Position numbers and translations under genes: made by a program. From assembly GCA_018401965.1 (NCBI GenBank), contig JAGYJU010000008.1:1-64000 (forward strand): 64,000 nucleotides of DNA, given 5' to 3'. Positions 1 through 8,334 of the stretch are shown here, one piece after another. Numbering within the stretch: position 1 is the first letter of the stretch; each line of letters starts with the position of its first letter. The stretch is from Roseicyclus sp. (GTDB lineage: Bacteria; Pseudomonadota; Alphaproteobacteria; Rhodobacterales; Rhodobacteraceae). The notes under the pieces are model-generated. The model ran no database searches. It saw nothing but the letters and a program-made list of their open reading frames with translations, and was not told the origin of the DNA.

Positions 1-612
1 CGGCTGGAAACGGCACTGGCCGAGGTTGAGGACACCATTGCCGCCACTCGCAACCGTTTTGCCGCTGAGGCCCTGCGGGAGTTGGCCGATGCCACTGCCG
101 AACTGGCCGCGCTGCGCCCGTCACTTCCCGCGCTGGAGAGCATGGCGGCACGGGCTGTCCTGCGGGCACCGATCGCGGGCATCGTGAACCGGCTGCATCG
201 GCGCACCCTCGGGGGCTCTGTCCGCGCGGGCGAGGAGGTCGCCGAGATCGTCCCGATTGATGACGCGCTGCTGGTCGAGGCCTATGTCTTGCCGCAGGAC
301 ATTGCCTTTCTGCGCCCCGACCAGCCGGTTCGGGTCAAGCTGACAGCCTATGATTTTACGCGCTATGGAGCGCTGGATGGTCGGATTCTAAGGATCGGCG
401 CCGATGCCGTCCGCCAAAGTGAACGCGATGAGGCGGAGGTCTTCGTCATTGTCGTCCGCACAGAGGGTGCGCTGTATGACGCGGACGGCGAACAGGTCCG
501 CATAATCCCCGGCATGACCGCTGAGATCGATATTCTCGCAGGTCGCCGCAGGGTGATCGACTATCTTCTGCAACCCCTTGAACGGGTCCGGGCCCGCGCC
601 TTCCGCGAATGA
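1..612 (+). CDS. HlyD-family type I secretion periplasmic adaptor (3' part)
   Basis: The reading frame is open from the first base, so the start lies outside the window; 203 residues are visible. HlyD-type membrane fusion proteins link an inner-membrane ABC exporter to an outer-membrane TolC channel in type I secretion. What is visible is the end of an Ala/Glu-rich coiled coil (first ~45 residues), the half lipoyl motif LRAPIAGIVNRLH with the GGSVRAGEEVAEIVP continuation, and the beta-barrel part (QPVRVKLTAYDFTRYG) near the C-terminus. The next gene starts 37 bases downstream, so co-transcription with the glycosylation genes is likely. This suggests that a secreted surface protein is the glycosylation target (inference). 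Confidence 0.85.
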   Translation, partial: RLETALAEVEDTIAATRNRFAAEALRELADATAELAALRPSLPALESMAARAVLRAPIAGIVNRLHRRTLGGSVRAGEEVAEIVPIDDALLVEAYVLPQDIAFLRPDQPVRVKLTAYDFTRYGALDGRILRIGADAVRQSERDEAEVFVIVVRTEGALYDADGEQVRIIPGMTAEIDILAGRRRVIDYLLQPLERVRARAFRE

Positions 613-649
613 TCAAACCCCGTATCAAAGTTTTCCAGAAAGTCCCAAG

Positions 650-1714
650 ATGAGCGATCAGAAACAGCCCGCACTAAAATCACCGGCACTGGCCTTCCAT
701 GGATCTCGCCTCTTTACGTCGTGGCTCAAGGAGGCCGAAGTCAGCCTTGCGATCACCACCTATCAGGCGGGCAAGGTTTTCTTGATCGGCCTGCAGCCCG
801 ATGGGCGCCTGTCGGTGTTTGAACGGACCTTTGAGAGACCCATGGGCATCGGCGTCGGCCAGGGCCGTTTCTGGATGAGTTCAATCCACCAGCTGTGGCG
901 CTTTGAAGACTTCCTGGGTGCGGGCGAGACGCGCGACGGCTATGATGGGCTCTACGTTCCAGTGACGGGCCACACCACCGGCGACATTGACATGCACGAC
1001 ATTCATGAGGACGCCGCGGGCAAGCCAATCTTTGTGGCAACCCGGTTCAACTGTCTGGCAACACTGGCCGAGCGGGGCAGCTTCCGTGAAGTCTGGCGCC
1101 CACCCTTCATTGATCGGCTCGCGGCAGAAGATCGCTGCCACCTGAACGGACTCGCCATGAAGGATGGGCAACCGGCCTATGTGACCTGCCTGTCGCGGAC
1201 CAATGTCTTCGAGGGATGGCGCGAGAAACGCCGAGACGGAGGCGTGGTGCTCGAAGTGCCCAGCGGCGAGGTGGTCGCTTCAGGCCTTTCCATGCCACAT
1301 TCGCCGCGGGTTCATCAGGGCACGCTGTGGATGTTGCAGGCCGGCACCGGCGAGTTTGGGCGGATCGATCTGGCCGCCGGAAAGTTTGAGCCAATCTGCT
1401 TTCTGCCCGGCTTTGCCCGCGGGCTGGCTTTTGTCGGCAACTATGCAGTTATTGGCCTCTCACAGCCCCGAGAGAACCGTACCTTTGATGGGCTGGTGCT
1501 GAATGAGCGACTGAAGGCGGAAGGCGTCAACGCACAATGTGCTGTCTGTGTTGTGAACCTGCGCACTGGCGACATTGAGCACAGGCTGGAGATCGGCGGC
1601 ATCGTCACGGAGATTTATGACGTCAACCTGCTGGCGGGCGTGATCCGGCCCATGGCGCTCGGGTTCCGCAATGAAGAGATCCGGTTCACCATCAAGCCGG
1701 AGGCGCTTCAGTGA
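650..1714 (+). CDS. TIGR03032 (DUF4915) family protein
   Basis: A 354-residue protein resembling the TIGR03032 family of uncharacterised beta-propeller-like proteins. Typical family stretches are present: SRTNVFEGWREKRRDGG, SMPHSPRVHQGTLWML and the following TGEFGRIDL segment, then RENRTFDGLVLNERL near the C-terminus. No signal peptide or membrane segment is seen. An in-frame ATG exists at 578, inside the preceding gene. The ATG at 650 was chosen because it opens the soluble family-like part and follows CAGAAAGTCC. Family members often sit beside type I secretion and TPR/OGT genes, as here. The function is unknown; a role in modifying or assembling a secreted protein is inference. Confidence 0.75.
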   Translation: MSDQKQPALKSPALAFHGSRLFTSWLKEAEVSLAITTYQAGKVFLIGLQPDGRLSVFERTFERPMGIGVGQGRFWMSSIHQLWRFEDFLGAGETRDGYDGLYVPVTGHTTGDIDMHDIHEDAAGKPIFVATRFNCLATLAERGSFREVWRPPFIDRLAAEDRCHLNGLAMKDGQPAYVTCLSRTNVFEGWREKRRDGGVVLEVPSGEVVASGLSMPHSPRVHQGTLWMLQAGTGEFGRIDLAAGKFEPICFLPGFARGLAFVGNYAVIGLSQPRENRTFDGLVLNERLKAEGVNAQCAVCVVNLRTGDIEHRLEIGGIVTEIYDVNLLAGVIRPMALGFRNEEIRFTIKPEALQ

Positions 1715-1768
1715 GGGCCGCAAGTCAGCTGCGCCGCGGACGTCGCAGACCAGGACGGGGGGCCTGAC

Positions 1769-4700
1769 ATGGTTCGCCTGGCCGCAGTTGGTATGGTGCG
1801 CAACGAGGCCGACATCATCGAGGCGTTTGTTCGCCACACCCTTCGGTTTGTCGATGAACTGCGGCTCGTCGATCACCTGTCGACCGACGCGACGCCGTCC
1901 ATTCTTGAGAAGCTTCAGGCTGAAGGCTTGCCACTGGTTGTCACTCGGCATGCCGGGAATTCCCAAGTTCAGGAAATCCTGACAACAAGGTTGGCGCAAG
2001 AAGCATTCGCAGCCAGTGCCGACTGGGTGATCCCACTCGATTGCGACGAATTCATCGCGGCACCCAGCCCCGAACTGTTCCGCCAGGCCGTGATAGCGGC
2101 GCGTTCGGCGCGCGTGGCATGGTGGCCCTGGGTCTCGATGGTGCCCTGTGCAAATGACGACAAGGCCGAGATCGATCCGGTCCGCCGCATAAGGCATCGC
2201 TGCGCCGTCGAAGATAGAACTACGCCCAAATGCATGATCCATCGAAGTCTGGCGGATGGTAAAACTTGGCAGTTTGCGCCAGCCAATCATCACGTTCGTC
2301 TCGCAGATATGGACCCGCTTCCAATGGCGAAGCTGCCCGATGCGTTCGCCTTGCGACACTACCCCGTTCGTGGCCTTGACCAGCTCATGTCCAAGATGGT
2401 CCTCAGTCGGCTTGCCTGGCTCCCCAGACTTGAGAAAGGCTCCAATGTTTCGTTTCATACGCGTGACTTCGTCGAGCGCCTCAAGACGGGGTGGCTGCCA
2501 AATGAAGACGATGTCACAGCCTATGCGGCAAACTACCAATCTCCAAAACGGCTTGCCCAGACGGATCTTGTTGAAGACCCGATCGCCGTCCAGCACGACT
2601 TGCGTTACACCAGCGATGCAGTCACCGCGTTTCTACCGCGGTTTCTGGCTTGGGCTGAGAATCTCGTCTTGGCTCAGAAGCAAACAGCGCCAGCAGCGAT
2701 CTTCCACGCACGACCTCGAGCCAAGAAACCTGCAGGACAAGAAACCAGATCTCAAAGAACGATCGCGCCAGATGCAGCACTTGCATTCAACGCTGCAAAC
2801 GCAGCCATGCGCGAAGGCAAGCTCGAGGCGGTACTCACAAATATTGAGATGGCGCTCAAGCACGCACCGATCTTGACAGAAGCCTACGTTCTTCGGGGTC
2901 GTGCCTTGCGTCGACTGGGCGATGAGAGCGCAGCGCGCGCCGCCTATGATGCGGCAGTGGAATTGGAACCGGCTAACTTCGACGCGCTTCTGGAGCAAGG
3001 CAACGTTCTTCGTAGCCTTGGAGAGCCGGACAAGGCCGCCGTCAGCTATACTGCGGCGATGGCGGTGCGGCCATTGGATGCAAGACCCGCAGTGGCACTT
3101 GCCAGACTCATGGAAGAGCAGCCGGGGCAGGAAGCCGCCGAGCGGGCTGCCGTCGCGTTCCACAAGGCATTGGACCGTGCGGAAGCAAACGCTGATCCAT
3201 CCTCGGCGCTGGCAGGGCTCTACCGCGACATGGCGCGGTTTCGACTGGAGCGCGCTGACCTGCCGCGCGCGCTCGACGCGCTGCGGCAGGCACGGCTTCT
3301 CGTCGGCCACGGATCACTCGCACCCTTGATCGATCTTGATTGCGCCGAGGTCTACCTGCGCCTTGGCATGACGGAGGAGGCACAAGCGCTGATGGAGCGG
3401 CTTTCTGCGACCGAGGATCCGAGCCTCCTGCGAGCACTGGCCCAACTCGCCTACCGGTTCAACTTCTGGGCCGAAGCCGTGGCCATCCTGACGCGCTGGA
3501 CCGTGCTGCGCCCCGATGACGCGCAGGCCCATCTTGATCTGGCCGATATGCAGGTCAAGGCTTGGCTGCTGGAGGACGCACTCACCTCACTCGACCGTGC
3601 CGAAGCTTCGGGCGCGGTGCCCTCTGTGGCAAGTGCGGCCCTGCGCGCCTCGATCGCCAACCGGATGGGCGATGCGGAGACCGCCCTTGGTCTCTACGAA
3701 GGGCTGGTTGCCGAGGGTCAGGAGAGCTTTGCCTCCAACGCCGCCATGAGCCTGCTCTATGCCGACAGCGTCACTCCGCAAGAGGTGGCAGAGCGCCACC
3801 GCGCGCTGCTCGCGTCGTGGGGGCAAGAGGCCCGGACGCGGGAAAGTTTTAACGCGGATCATAACCTCGACCGACCGCTCCGGATCGGTCTGGTAAGCGG
3901 TGACCTTCACCACCAGCACCCTGTCAATATTTTCATGCAACCGCTTTTGGCGCGATGGGACCAGACACGGCTACCACTCACGATCTACAATACCGGAACA
4001 ACTGTGGACGACCAGACCCGTCTCGCCCGCCGCCGGGCGGGGTCTTGGCGCGACCTGAGCACCGCGCAACTGCCCGCACGCGTTGAAGCAGATCAGATCG
4101 ACATCCTCATCGATCTTGCAGGCCATACCGCCGGAGGGGCTCTGCGCGCCTTTGCCAAGCGCATGGCACCGGTGCAGGCGAGTTTCCTCGGCTACCCGGG
4201 CTCGACCGGGGTGCCCAACATCGACTGGCTGATCGGAGATCCCGTGGTCACGCCGCCAGAAGCAGATCACCTCTGCTCGGAACGCGTCATGCGACTGCCA
4301 AACACCGTGTTCTGCTTTGCGCCCGAAGTGGACTATCCATTGCCGGACTTCGCAGCGACCATAGGGCGGCCGCTGACGTTCGGATCGTTCAACAACATTC
4401 CCAAACTGACCCCGCGTACAATCCAGCTTTGGGCGAATGTCCTGCACGCCGTCCCTGGCTCCCGCCTCTTGCTGCGTGCGCCGAGCTTCAAGGATGCTAG
4501 CGCCATAGCGCGCTTCTGCCGTCTATTTGCGGAGCACAACATCGATGCCGCTCGCCTCATCTTTCGTGGACCTGTCGGGCTCGACGTGATGATGCAGGCC
4601 TATTGCGAGATCGACATCGCCCTTGACCCTGTCCCCTATTGCGGCGGTACGACCAGCCTCCAAGCGCTCTGGATGGGTGTGCCGGTCCTGACGATGCTCG

Positions 4701-4963
4701 GGGGTCAGTTTGTCTCGCGCATGGGCGCAAGTTTCATGACGGCCGCAGGCCTGCACGGTTGGGTGGCCCGGGATGAGGCTGATTACATGGCCAAGGCCGT
4801 TGCTCACTCGCGGGATCGGGCGGCTTTGCTTGCGCTGAAATCTGGTCTTCGGACACGTCTGCTATCCCATCCTGCATGGGATGCCGACCGTTATGCTGAA
4901 GATTTTCAGAGCGCTCTCATTTCAGTTTGGCGCCAGAATTCGGAGAATAACGATGCGACCTGA
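1769..4963 (+). CDS. Fusion of GT2 glycosyltransferase, TPR repeats and SPINDLY/OGT-type (GT41) transferase
   Basis: A 1064-residue multidomain protein. Residues 1-240 resemble a family 2 glycosyltransferase (VGMVRNEADIIEAFVRHTL, then an acidic DCDEF motif at 91-95 as probable nucleotide-sugar/metal site). Residues ~330-640 are TPR repeats built of paired helices (AYVLRGRALRRLGDESAA, AANFDALLEQGNVLRSLGE-like units). Residues ~700-1055 are an O-GlcNAc-transferase/SPINDLY catalytic region: IGLVSGDLHHQHPVNIF, DLAGHTAGGALRAFA, FLGYPGSTGVPNIDW, FGSFNNIPKLTPRTI and PYCGGTTSLQALWMGVPV. It probably O-glycosylates proteins in the cytoplasm and may also extend the glycan. Part of its 3' end (4652-4754) is repeated perfectly at 7009-7111. 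Confidence 0.85.
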   Translation: MVRLAAVGMVRNEADIIEAFVRHTLRFVDELRLVDHLSTDATPSILEKLQAEGLPLVVTRHAGNSQVQEILTTRLAQEAFAASADWVIPLDCDEFIAAPSPELFRQAVIAARSARVAWWPWVSMVPCANDDKAEIDPVRRIRHRCAVEDRTTPKCMIHRSLADGKTWQFAPANHHVRLADMDPLPMAKLPDAFALRHYPVRGLDQLMSKMVLSRLAWLPRLEKGSNVSFHTRDFVERLKTGWLPNEDDVTAYAANYQSPKRLAQTDLVEDPIAVQHDLRYTSDAVTAFLPRFLAWAENLVLAQKQTAPAAIFHARPRAKKPAGQETRSQRTIAPDAALAFNAANAAMREGKLEAVLTNIEMALKHAPILTEAYVLRGRALRRLGDESAARAAYDAAVELEPANFDALLEQGNVLRSLGEPDKAAVSYTAAMAVRPLDARPAVALARLMEEQPGQEAAERAAVAFHKALDRAEANADPSSALAGLYRDMARFRLERADLPRALDALRQARLLVGHGSLAPLIDLDCAEVYLRLGMTEEAQALMERLSATEDPSLLRALAQLAYRFNFWAEAVAILTRWTVLRPDDAQAHLDLADMQVKAWLLEDALTSLDRAEASGAVPSVASAALRASIANRMGDAETALGLYEGLVAEGQESFASNAAMSLLYADSVTPQEVAERHRALLASWGQEARTRESFNADHNLDRPLRIGLVSGDLHHQHPVNIFMQPLLARWDQTRLPLTIYNTGTTVDDQTRLARRRAGSWRDLSTAQLPARVEADQIDILIDLAGHTAGGALRAFAKRMAPVQASFLGYPGSTGVPNIDWLIGDPVVTPPEADHLCSERVMRLPNTVFCFAPEVDYPLPDFAATIGRPLTFGSFNNIPKLTPRTIQLWANVLHAVPGSRLLLRAPSFKDASAIARFCRLFAEHNIDAARLIFRGPVGLDVMMQAYCEIDIALDPVPYCGGTTSLQALWMGVPVLTMLGGQFVSRMGASFMTAAGLHGWVARDEADYMAKAVAHSRDRAALLALKSGLRTRLLSHPAWDADRYAEDFQSALISVWRQNSENNDAT
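4652..4754 (+). repeat. 103-bp perfect direct repeat, copy 1 (inside OGT gene)
   Basis: Bases 4652-4754 are identical to 7009-7111, offset 2357 bp. They encode the conserved TTSLQALWMGVPVL... segment of the OGT catalytic domain. Identity at the DNA level, including third codon positions, means recent duplication or gene conversion; beyond the block the two copies diverge. Confidence 0.95.
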
Positions 4964-5009
4964 AGGACATCATAATCTTAAAAACCATATAGTTTTATAT
5001 GGACCGCGA

Positions 5010-5015
5010 TATAAT
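5010..5015 (+). promoter_or_regulatory. Possible -10 box (TATAAT) upstream of glycosyltransferase
   Basis: The 105-bp gap 4964-5068 is strikingly AT-rich compared with its neighbours and contains a perfect TATAAT at 5010-5015, about 55 bp before the ATG at 5069. No good -35 box was found at the right distance, so this is only a candidate internal promoter for the two AT-richer genes that follow. Confidence 0.35.
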
Positions 5016-5068
5016 ACCAGACTCTTTTGCTCTGGTATGAAAATTCAGGCTTCAGGGAAACCGGGGTG

Positions 5069-6082
5069 ATGGATGCAAAAGATCTACCAACTATTTATTA
5101 TGCATGTTCTCTGCCCGTCAAAGCAGGTGGTGAGGTTGTAAACTGGCAACACGTCGCCGGCTTGCGCAAGCTGGGATACCGGGCCTTTGCACTGCTTGAC
5201 CGCAACTCGCAAGTGGGCATCCCAAGCAAGCCATATTATGTCCCAATGGTCCACTGGGGCGATGATATACGCTTCACAGAAGCTGATTGGTTGGTTGTGC
5301 CAGAAGTATTTCCACCCGAAAGCTTTAAGGCGCTCGCGCGCTTGCCATGTAAGCTTGTGGTTCACAATCAGAATCCATTTTACACATTTCGTGGTTTCTC
5401 CAGCACGAGTGAGATGAATCGATTTCCCTTTTCAGGTGGGTTGTGTTGCAGCTTTTTCACCCGTAATACACTGATTGCATGGGGTTCTGAATTGGACTGG
5501 CAAGTGGTTCGCCCCCAAGTTTTGCAGCTTTTTTCTGCTGGTGACCTCACAAAAAAGAAAAGACAAATTGCTTTCATGCCGCGCAAGCGGCCCACTGACA
5601 TCGATTTGCTGCAAGGTATATTTTTGTCGATCTATCCAGAGCATGCTGATGTCCCTTGGATTGAGATCAAGAACATGTCGCGCCGTCAGGCATCGAAAAT
5701 CCTGAAAGAATCATTGGTTTTTGCAAGTCTGAGCAAGAACGAAGGCTTGGGGCTGCCTCCACTTGAGGCAATGGCAAGTGGGTGCCTCGTTTGCGGTTTT
5801 CATGGTGAGGGTGGACAGGAGTACGCCAGCGAGGAAAACGGATGGTGGGTTTCAGAGGGTGAGTGGACTGAGTTTGCACATGGGATTCATAATGCTCTGA
5901 CTAGCAGCGAGGTCGATGTACGGCGTCGGTGCAAAGCAGGGTTGGAAACATCCGCTCGTTTTAATGAGGAGCGCTTTATTGATGACCTCGCTACTGCCTG
6001 GAAATTTCTCTTGCAGGGCGATCAGTCACATTTTCAAGTTTCCACACGTTTAGATGGAAAGGTGAATACTAATGCATATTAA
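5069..6082 (+). CDS. GT-B fold (GT4-like) glycosyltransferase
   Basis: A 337-residue protein. The C-terminal half carries the usual donor-binding pattern of GT4-type retaining glycosyltransferases: SLSKNEGLGLPPLEAMASG, followed by a glycine-rich GFHGEGGQEY. The N-terminal half (PTIYYACSLPVKAGGEVVNW) is the acceptor-side Rossmann domain. A longer frame opens at 5027, but the ATG at 5069 preceded by CAGGGAAA is the better start. Base composition is more AT-rich than the rest of the window, suggesting transfer together with the next gene. It overlaps the FkbM gene by 11 bp, so the two are probably translated together. Sugar and acceptor cannot be told from sequence. Confidence 0.75.
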   Translation: MDAKDLPTIYYACSLPVKAGGEVVNWQHVAGLRKLGYRAFALLDRNSQVGIPSKPYYVPMVHWGDDIRFTEADWLVVPEVFPPESFKALARLPCKLVVHNQNPFYTFRGFSSTSEMNRFPFSGGLCCSFFTRNTLIAWGSELDWQVVRPQVLQLFSAGDLTKKKRQIAFMPRKRPTDIDLLQGIFLSIYPEHADVPWIEIKNMSRRQASKILKESLVFASLSKNEGLGLPPLEAMASGCLVCGFHGEGGQEYASEENGWWVSEGEWTEFAHGIHNALTSSEVDVRRRCKAGLETSARFNEERFIDDLATAWKFLLQGDQSHFQVSTRLDGKVNTNAY

Positions 6083-6872
6083 TCACCTTGTGCAAATTGA
6101 TGTACGATTAAGAAACAGCTTCGGTCGTTTCTGGATGGATACCTGCGGTGGCCGCGACCAAATTGCCACGGCTGTTTTGAAGGAAGGTTGGCAGTCATAT
6201 GAATCGCCAATGCCAAGGCTAATTTCAACATGGAGTGAAGCTTTCTCTCCAGTTTTCGTCGATGTGGGTGCTAATACAGGATTTTACAGTTTGCTTGCGT
6301 TGGCGAGTGGCGCGACGTTTGCTCATGCATTTGAGCCTGTCCGTGAAATTTCGGATATTTTTCTTGAAAATGCGCGCACCTCAGAGGCGTTAAGCAAGAT
6401 TCAAATGCATCTTAAAGCTGTCAGTGACGTCAGCGGAGAGGAAGTGATTTACTTCCCTCTTTCTGGGCATGGTCTAGTTGAAACTTCTGCATCGTTAAAT
6501 AAAGGCTTTCGTGCAAAGCACTCAGCGCAGAGAAAGGTGTCAGTAGTAACACTTGATGAGTCATTGCCAGTTACTAAATTAAACGGAAGTTCAGTAATCT
6601 TAAAGCTAGATGTTGAGTCGCGCGAAGCTGCGGTGCTTCGTGGTGCAGAGGGAGTCCTATCTGCTGCGCGACCGATAATTTTCGCCGAGCTACTGCCTGG
6701 AAACGATCACACTGCCTTTCTAGATCTTTGCGAGAGGCATGGATATCGTCACTATTCTATGTCTAAGATCGGATTGGCCGATGCCCCAAAAATGGTTGTA
6801 TCGCTTGAACAACGAGACCACCTCTTTCTTCCTATCGAAACGGCGAGTCGTTGGTTGCAAGAACTTGGTTAA
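6072..6872 (+). CDS. FkbM family SAM-dependent methyltransferase
   Basis: A 266-residue protein with the FkbM fold: SAM-binding motif FVDVGANTGFYSLLALASG (~residues 58-76), acidic AHAFEPV after strand 2, and the typical KLDVESREAAVLRGAEG motif near residue 185. FkbM enzymes methylate hydroxyl groups of sugars or polyketides. Here it follows glycosyltransferase genes, so O-methylation of a glycan is the likely role (inference). The ATG at 6072 lies 11 bp inside the preceding gene and is preceded by GGAAAGGTG. AT-rich codon use matches the preceding gene but not the flanking regions. Confidence 0.8.
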   Translation: MHINHLVQIDVRLRNSFGRFWMDTCGGRDQIATAVLKEGWQSYESPMPRLISTWSEAFSPVFVDVGANTGFYSLLALASGATFAHAFEPVREISDIFLENARTSEALSKIQMHLKAVSDVSGEEVIYFPLSGHGLVETSASLNKGFRAKHSAQRKVSVVTLDESLPVTKLNGSSVILKLDVESREAAVLRGAEGVLSAARPIIFAELLPGNDHTAFLDLCERHGYRHYSMSKIGLADAPKMVVSLEQRDHLFLPIETASRWLQELG

Positions 6873-6993
6873 GATTGTGTCCACAAAGGGGCAGTCAGCA
6901 TAGTGTGAACGCCAAACAGCTGATTTCCCCCATCTGATGTAGAACAAAAACCCAACATGTCTGATGGTGGTGGTCATCCTGCTCTGCATCTAG

Positions 6994-7287
6994 CCAAACA
7001 CCGGCACCACCAGCCTCCAAGCGCTCTGGATGGGTGTGCCGGTCCTGACGATGCTCGGGGGTCAGTTTGTCTCGCGCATGGGCGCAAGTTTCATGACGGC
7101 CGCAGGCCTGCCTGACTGGGTCGCCCGGGATGGTGGTGACTATCTCGACAAGGCTGTAGCCGTCGCACAAGATAAAGCTGCGCTACTCGCACTTAAGCGT
7201 GGACTGCGCGACCAGCTACTGGCCCAGCCCGGATGGAATTCAGAGCGCTATGCGGAAGATTTCGGTGCCGCACTGCGGCATATGTGA
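6994..7287 (+). pseudogene. C-terminal remnant of a second SPINDLY/OGT gene
   Basis: Homology to the OGT C-terminus begins directly after an in-frame TAG (6991-6993): P-N-T-GTTSLQALWMG and onward to the stop at 7285-7287, about 97 codons. The first third is identical in DNA to the intact gene; the rest (LPDWVARDGGDYLDKAVAVAQ...) is homologous but divergent. So this was an independent OGT paralogue whose front was lost, with a gene-conversion or recombination patch. An ATG at 7030 would open an 85-residue product without a catalytic site. Bases 6873-6993 upstream contain no recognisable gene. Confidence 0.8.
7009..7111 (+). repeat. 103-bp perfect direct repeat, copy 2 (in OGT remnant)
   Basis: Identical to 4652-4754. 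The two copies bracket the GT-B and FkbM genes, so homologous recombination between them would delete about 2.36 kb containing both genes and leave one complete OGT reading frame with the other paralogue's tail. Confidence 0.95.
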
Positions 7288-7708
7288 AACCAAACAATTG
7301 AGGCATGAACGTAAAAATGAACTAACCTACGGCCAGCCGCTTAGTTGAGCTACTCCAAGAACAATTATGCGTTCAGCTAAGCACCTCGATGGATAGCATA
7401 CGGCATCCTCACATCAACGCTGAGAGTGACCGACGGCGATCGATTTAAGAAGAGCGCAACCCATCAAATTACTCCAGCTCGCGCAATGACCAAGCGGCAG
7501 ACAAGATGAGGTGCAAGGTGTTGGCTGTTTCCGATCCCGCAGCCGCGTTCTCCCAAGATGATAACGTCCAGAGTAATTGCGTAAACTGCGCGCCAACATA
7601 AATAGGTGATCGCCGGTCGCATATCACAGGTTGCCGATTGAGGAGCTGTCTTGTTTTGTGTGCGTTTTTGGTTATATTGAATACACCAAAGCTTAGAGGT
7701 GCTGCGCC
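7288..7708. other. Intergenic, no gene recognised
   Basis: A 421-bp stretch with GC content lower than the flanking regions. Short open frames on both strands here show no recognisable motif or ribosome binding site. Its right end holds the putative parDE promoter. It probably represents scar sequence between the degraded glycosyltransferase and the toxin-antitoxin genes. Confidence 0.5.
7651..7678 (+). promoter_or_regulatory. Putative parDE promoter
   Basis: TTGTTT (7651-7656), a 16-bp spacer and TATATT (7673-7678) lie 30 bp before the ATG of the antitoxin. The AT-rich repeat-like TATTGAATACACC just after it could bind the ParD antitoxin, since such operons are usually autoregulated; that part is inference. 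Confidence 0.5.
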
Positions 7709-7963
7709 ATGTCCCGAACGACCACGATGACCGTCCGCCTTGGTGGAGCCCTGAGTGACTTCGTGTCGGCCAACGTAGGCGATGACGGGTCCTATGAGAA
7801 TGTCAGCGAGTACATCCGTGACCTGATCCGGCGTGACAAAGAGAGGGCTGAGGCCGAGGCCTTCAACCGGTTGAAGGCTGAGTTGACCCATGCCTTCGCG
7901 GCCCCGGAGGAGACGTACAAGCCGCTGACGGCGGCAGAGGTGATCGCGCGGAATCGGGCCTGA
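7709..7963 (+). CDS. parD: ParD-like type II antitoxin
   Basis: An 84-residue protein with the ribbon-helix-helix start MTVRLGGALSDFVS and the helix YENVSEYIRDLIRRDKER typical of ParD/CC2985-type antitoxins, followed by a polar C-terminal toxin-binding tail. The RHH part should bind the operon's own promoter and the tail neutralise the ParE toxin encoded 4 bp downstream. Small size, gene order and spacing are all standard for parDE. It lies next to a damaged higBA module and an insertion sequence, an addiction-rich patch. Confidence 0.85.
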   Translation: MSRTTTMTVRLGGALSDFVSANVGDDGSYENVSEYIRDLIRRDKERAEAEAFNRLKAELTHAFAAPEETYKPLTAAEVIARNRA

Positions 7964-7967
7964 CCCG

Positions 7968-8285
7968 GTGCCAGCAATCCGTATACAGGAAGGGGCATCC
8001 CATCGCCTCGATGACATCTACCGCTACACCCGTGACAGGTGGGGGGACGAGCAGGCCGAGACGTACATCACTGGCTTGTTCGCCGCATTCGACAAGATCG
8101 CCGCCCACGGCGTCGTGTCAAAACCCATCCCGGCGGAATTTGGCGTCGAGGGATATTTCTTTCGCTACGAGCGTCATTTCGTCTACTGGCGTCATCTCTC
8201 GAATGGCGACATCGGGATCGTGACCATCCTGCACGAGCGGATGCATCAGATTGACCGCTTCCGTGATGATTTCGGGATTGGCTGA
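7968..8285 (+). CDS. parE: ParE/RelE-superfamily toxin
   Basis: A 105-residue protein starting at GTG, four bases after the antitoxin stop. The fold signature of the RelE/ParE superfamily is visible: IQEGASHRLDDIYRYTRDRWG at the start and the C-terminal strands YFFRYERHFVYW and IGIVTILHERMHQIDRF. ParE toxins typically poison DNA gyrase. The gene appears intact. A GTG start so close to the antitoxin stop implies translational coupling, keeping toxin below antitoxin (inference). Confidence 0.85.
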   Translation: MPAIRIQEGASHRLDDIYRYTRDRWGDEQAETYITGLFAAFDKIAAHGVVSKPIPAEFGVEGYFFRYERHFVYWRHLSNGDIGIVTILHERMHQIDRFRDDFGIG

Positions 8286-8334
8286 ACAGACAGACACTCA
8301 ATTGCCGTCAGGGTCCAGCAGACAGGCATACATG

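Noticed and set aside
1460..2596. 378-codon minus-strand frame opposite TIGR03032 and GT2 genes
   Set aside because: It shows no domain signature and mirrors two well-supported plus-strand genes.
6873..6993. Possible IS end or promoter between FkbM and the OGT remnant
   Set aside because: No inverted repeat, transposase fragment or clear promoter boxes could be defined in these 121 bases.
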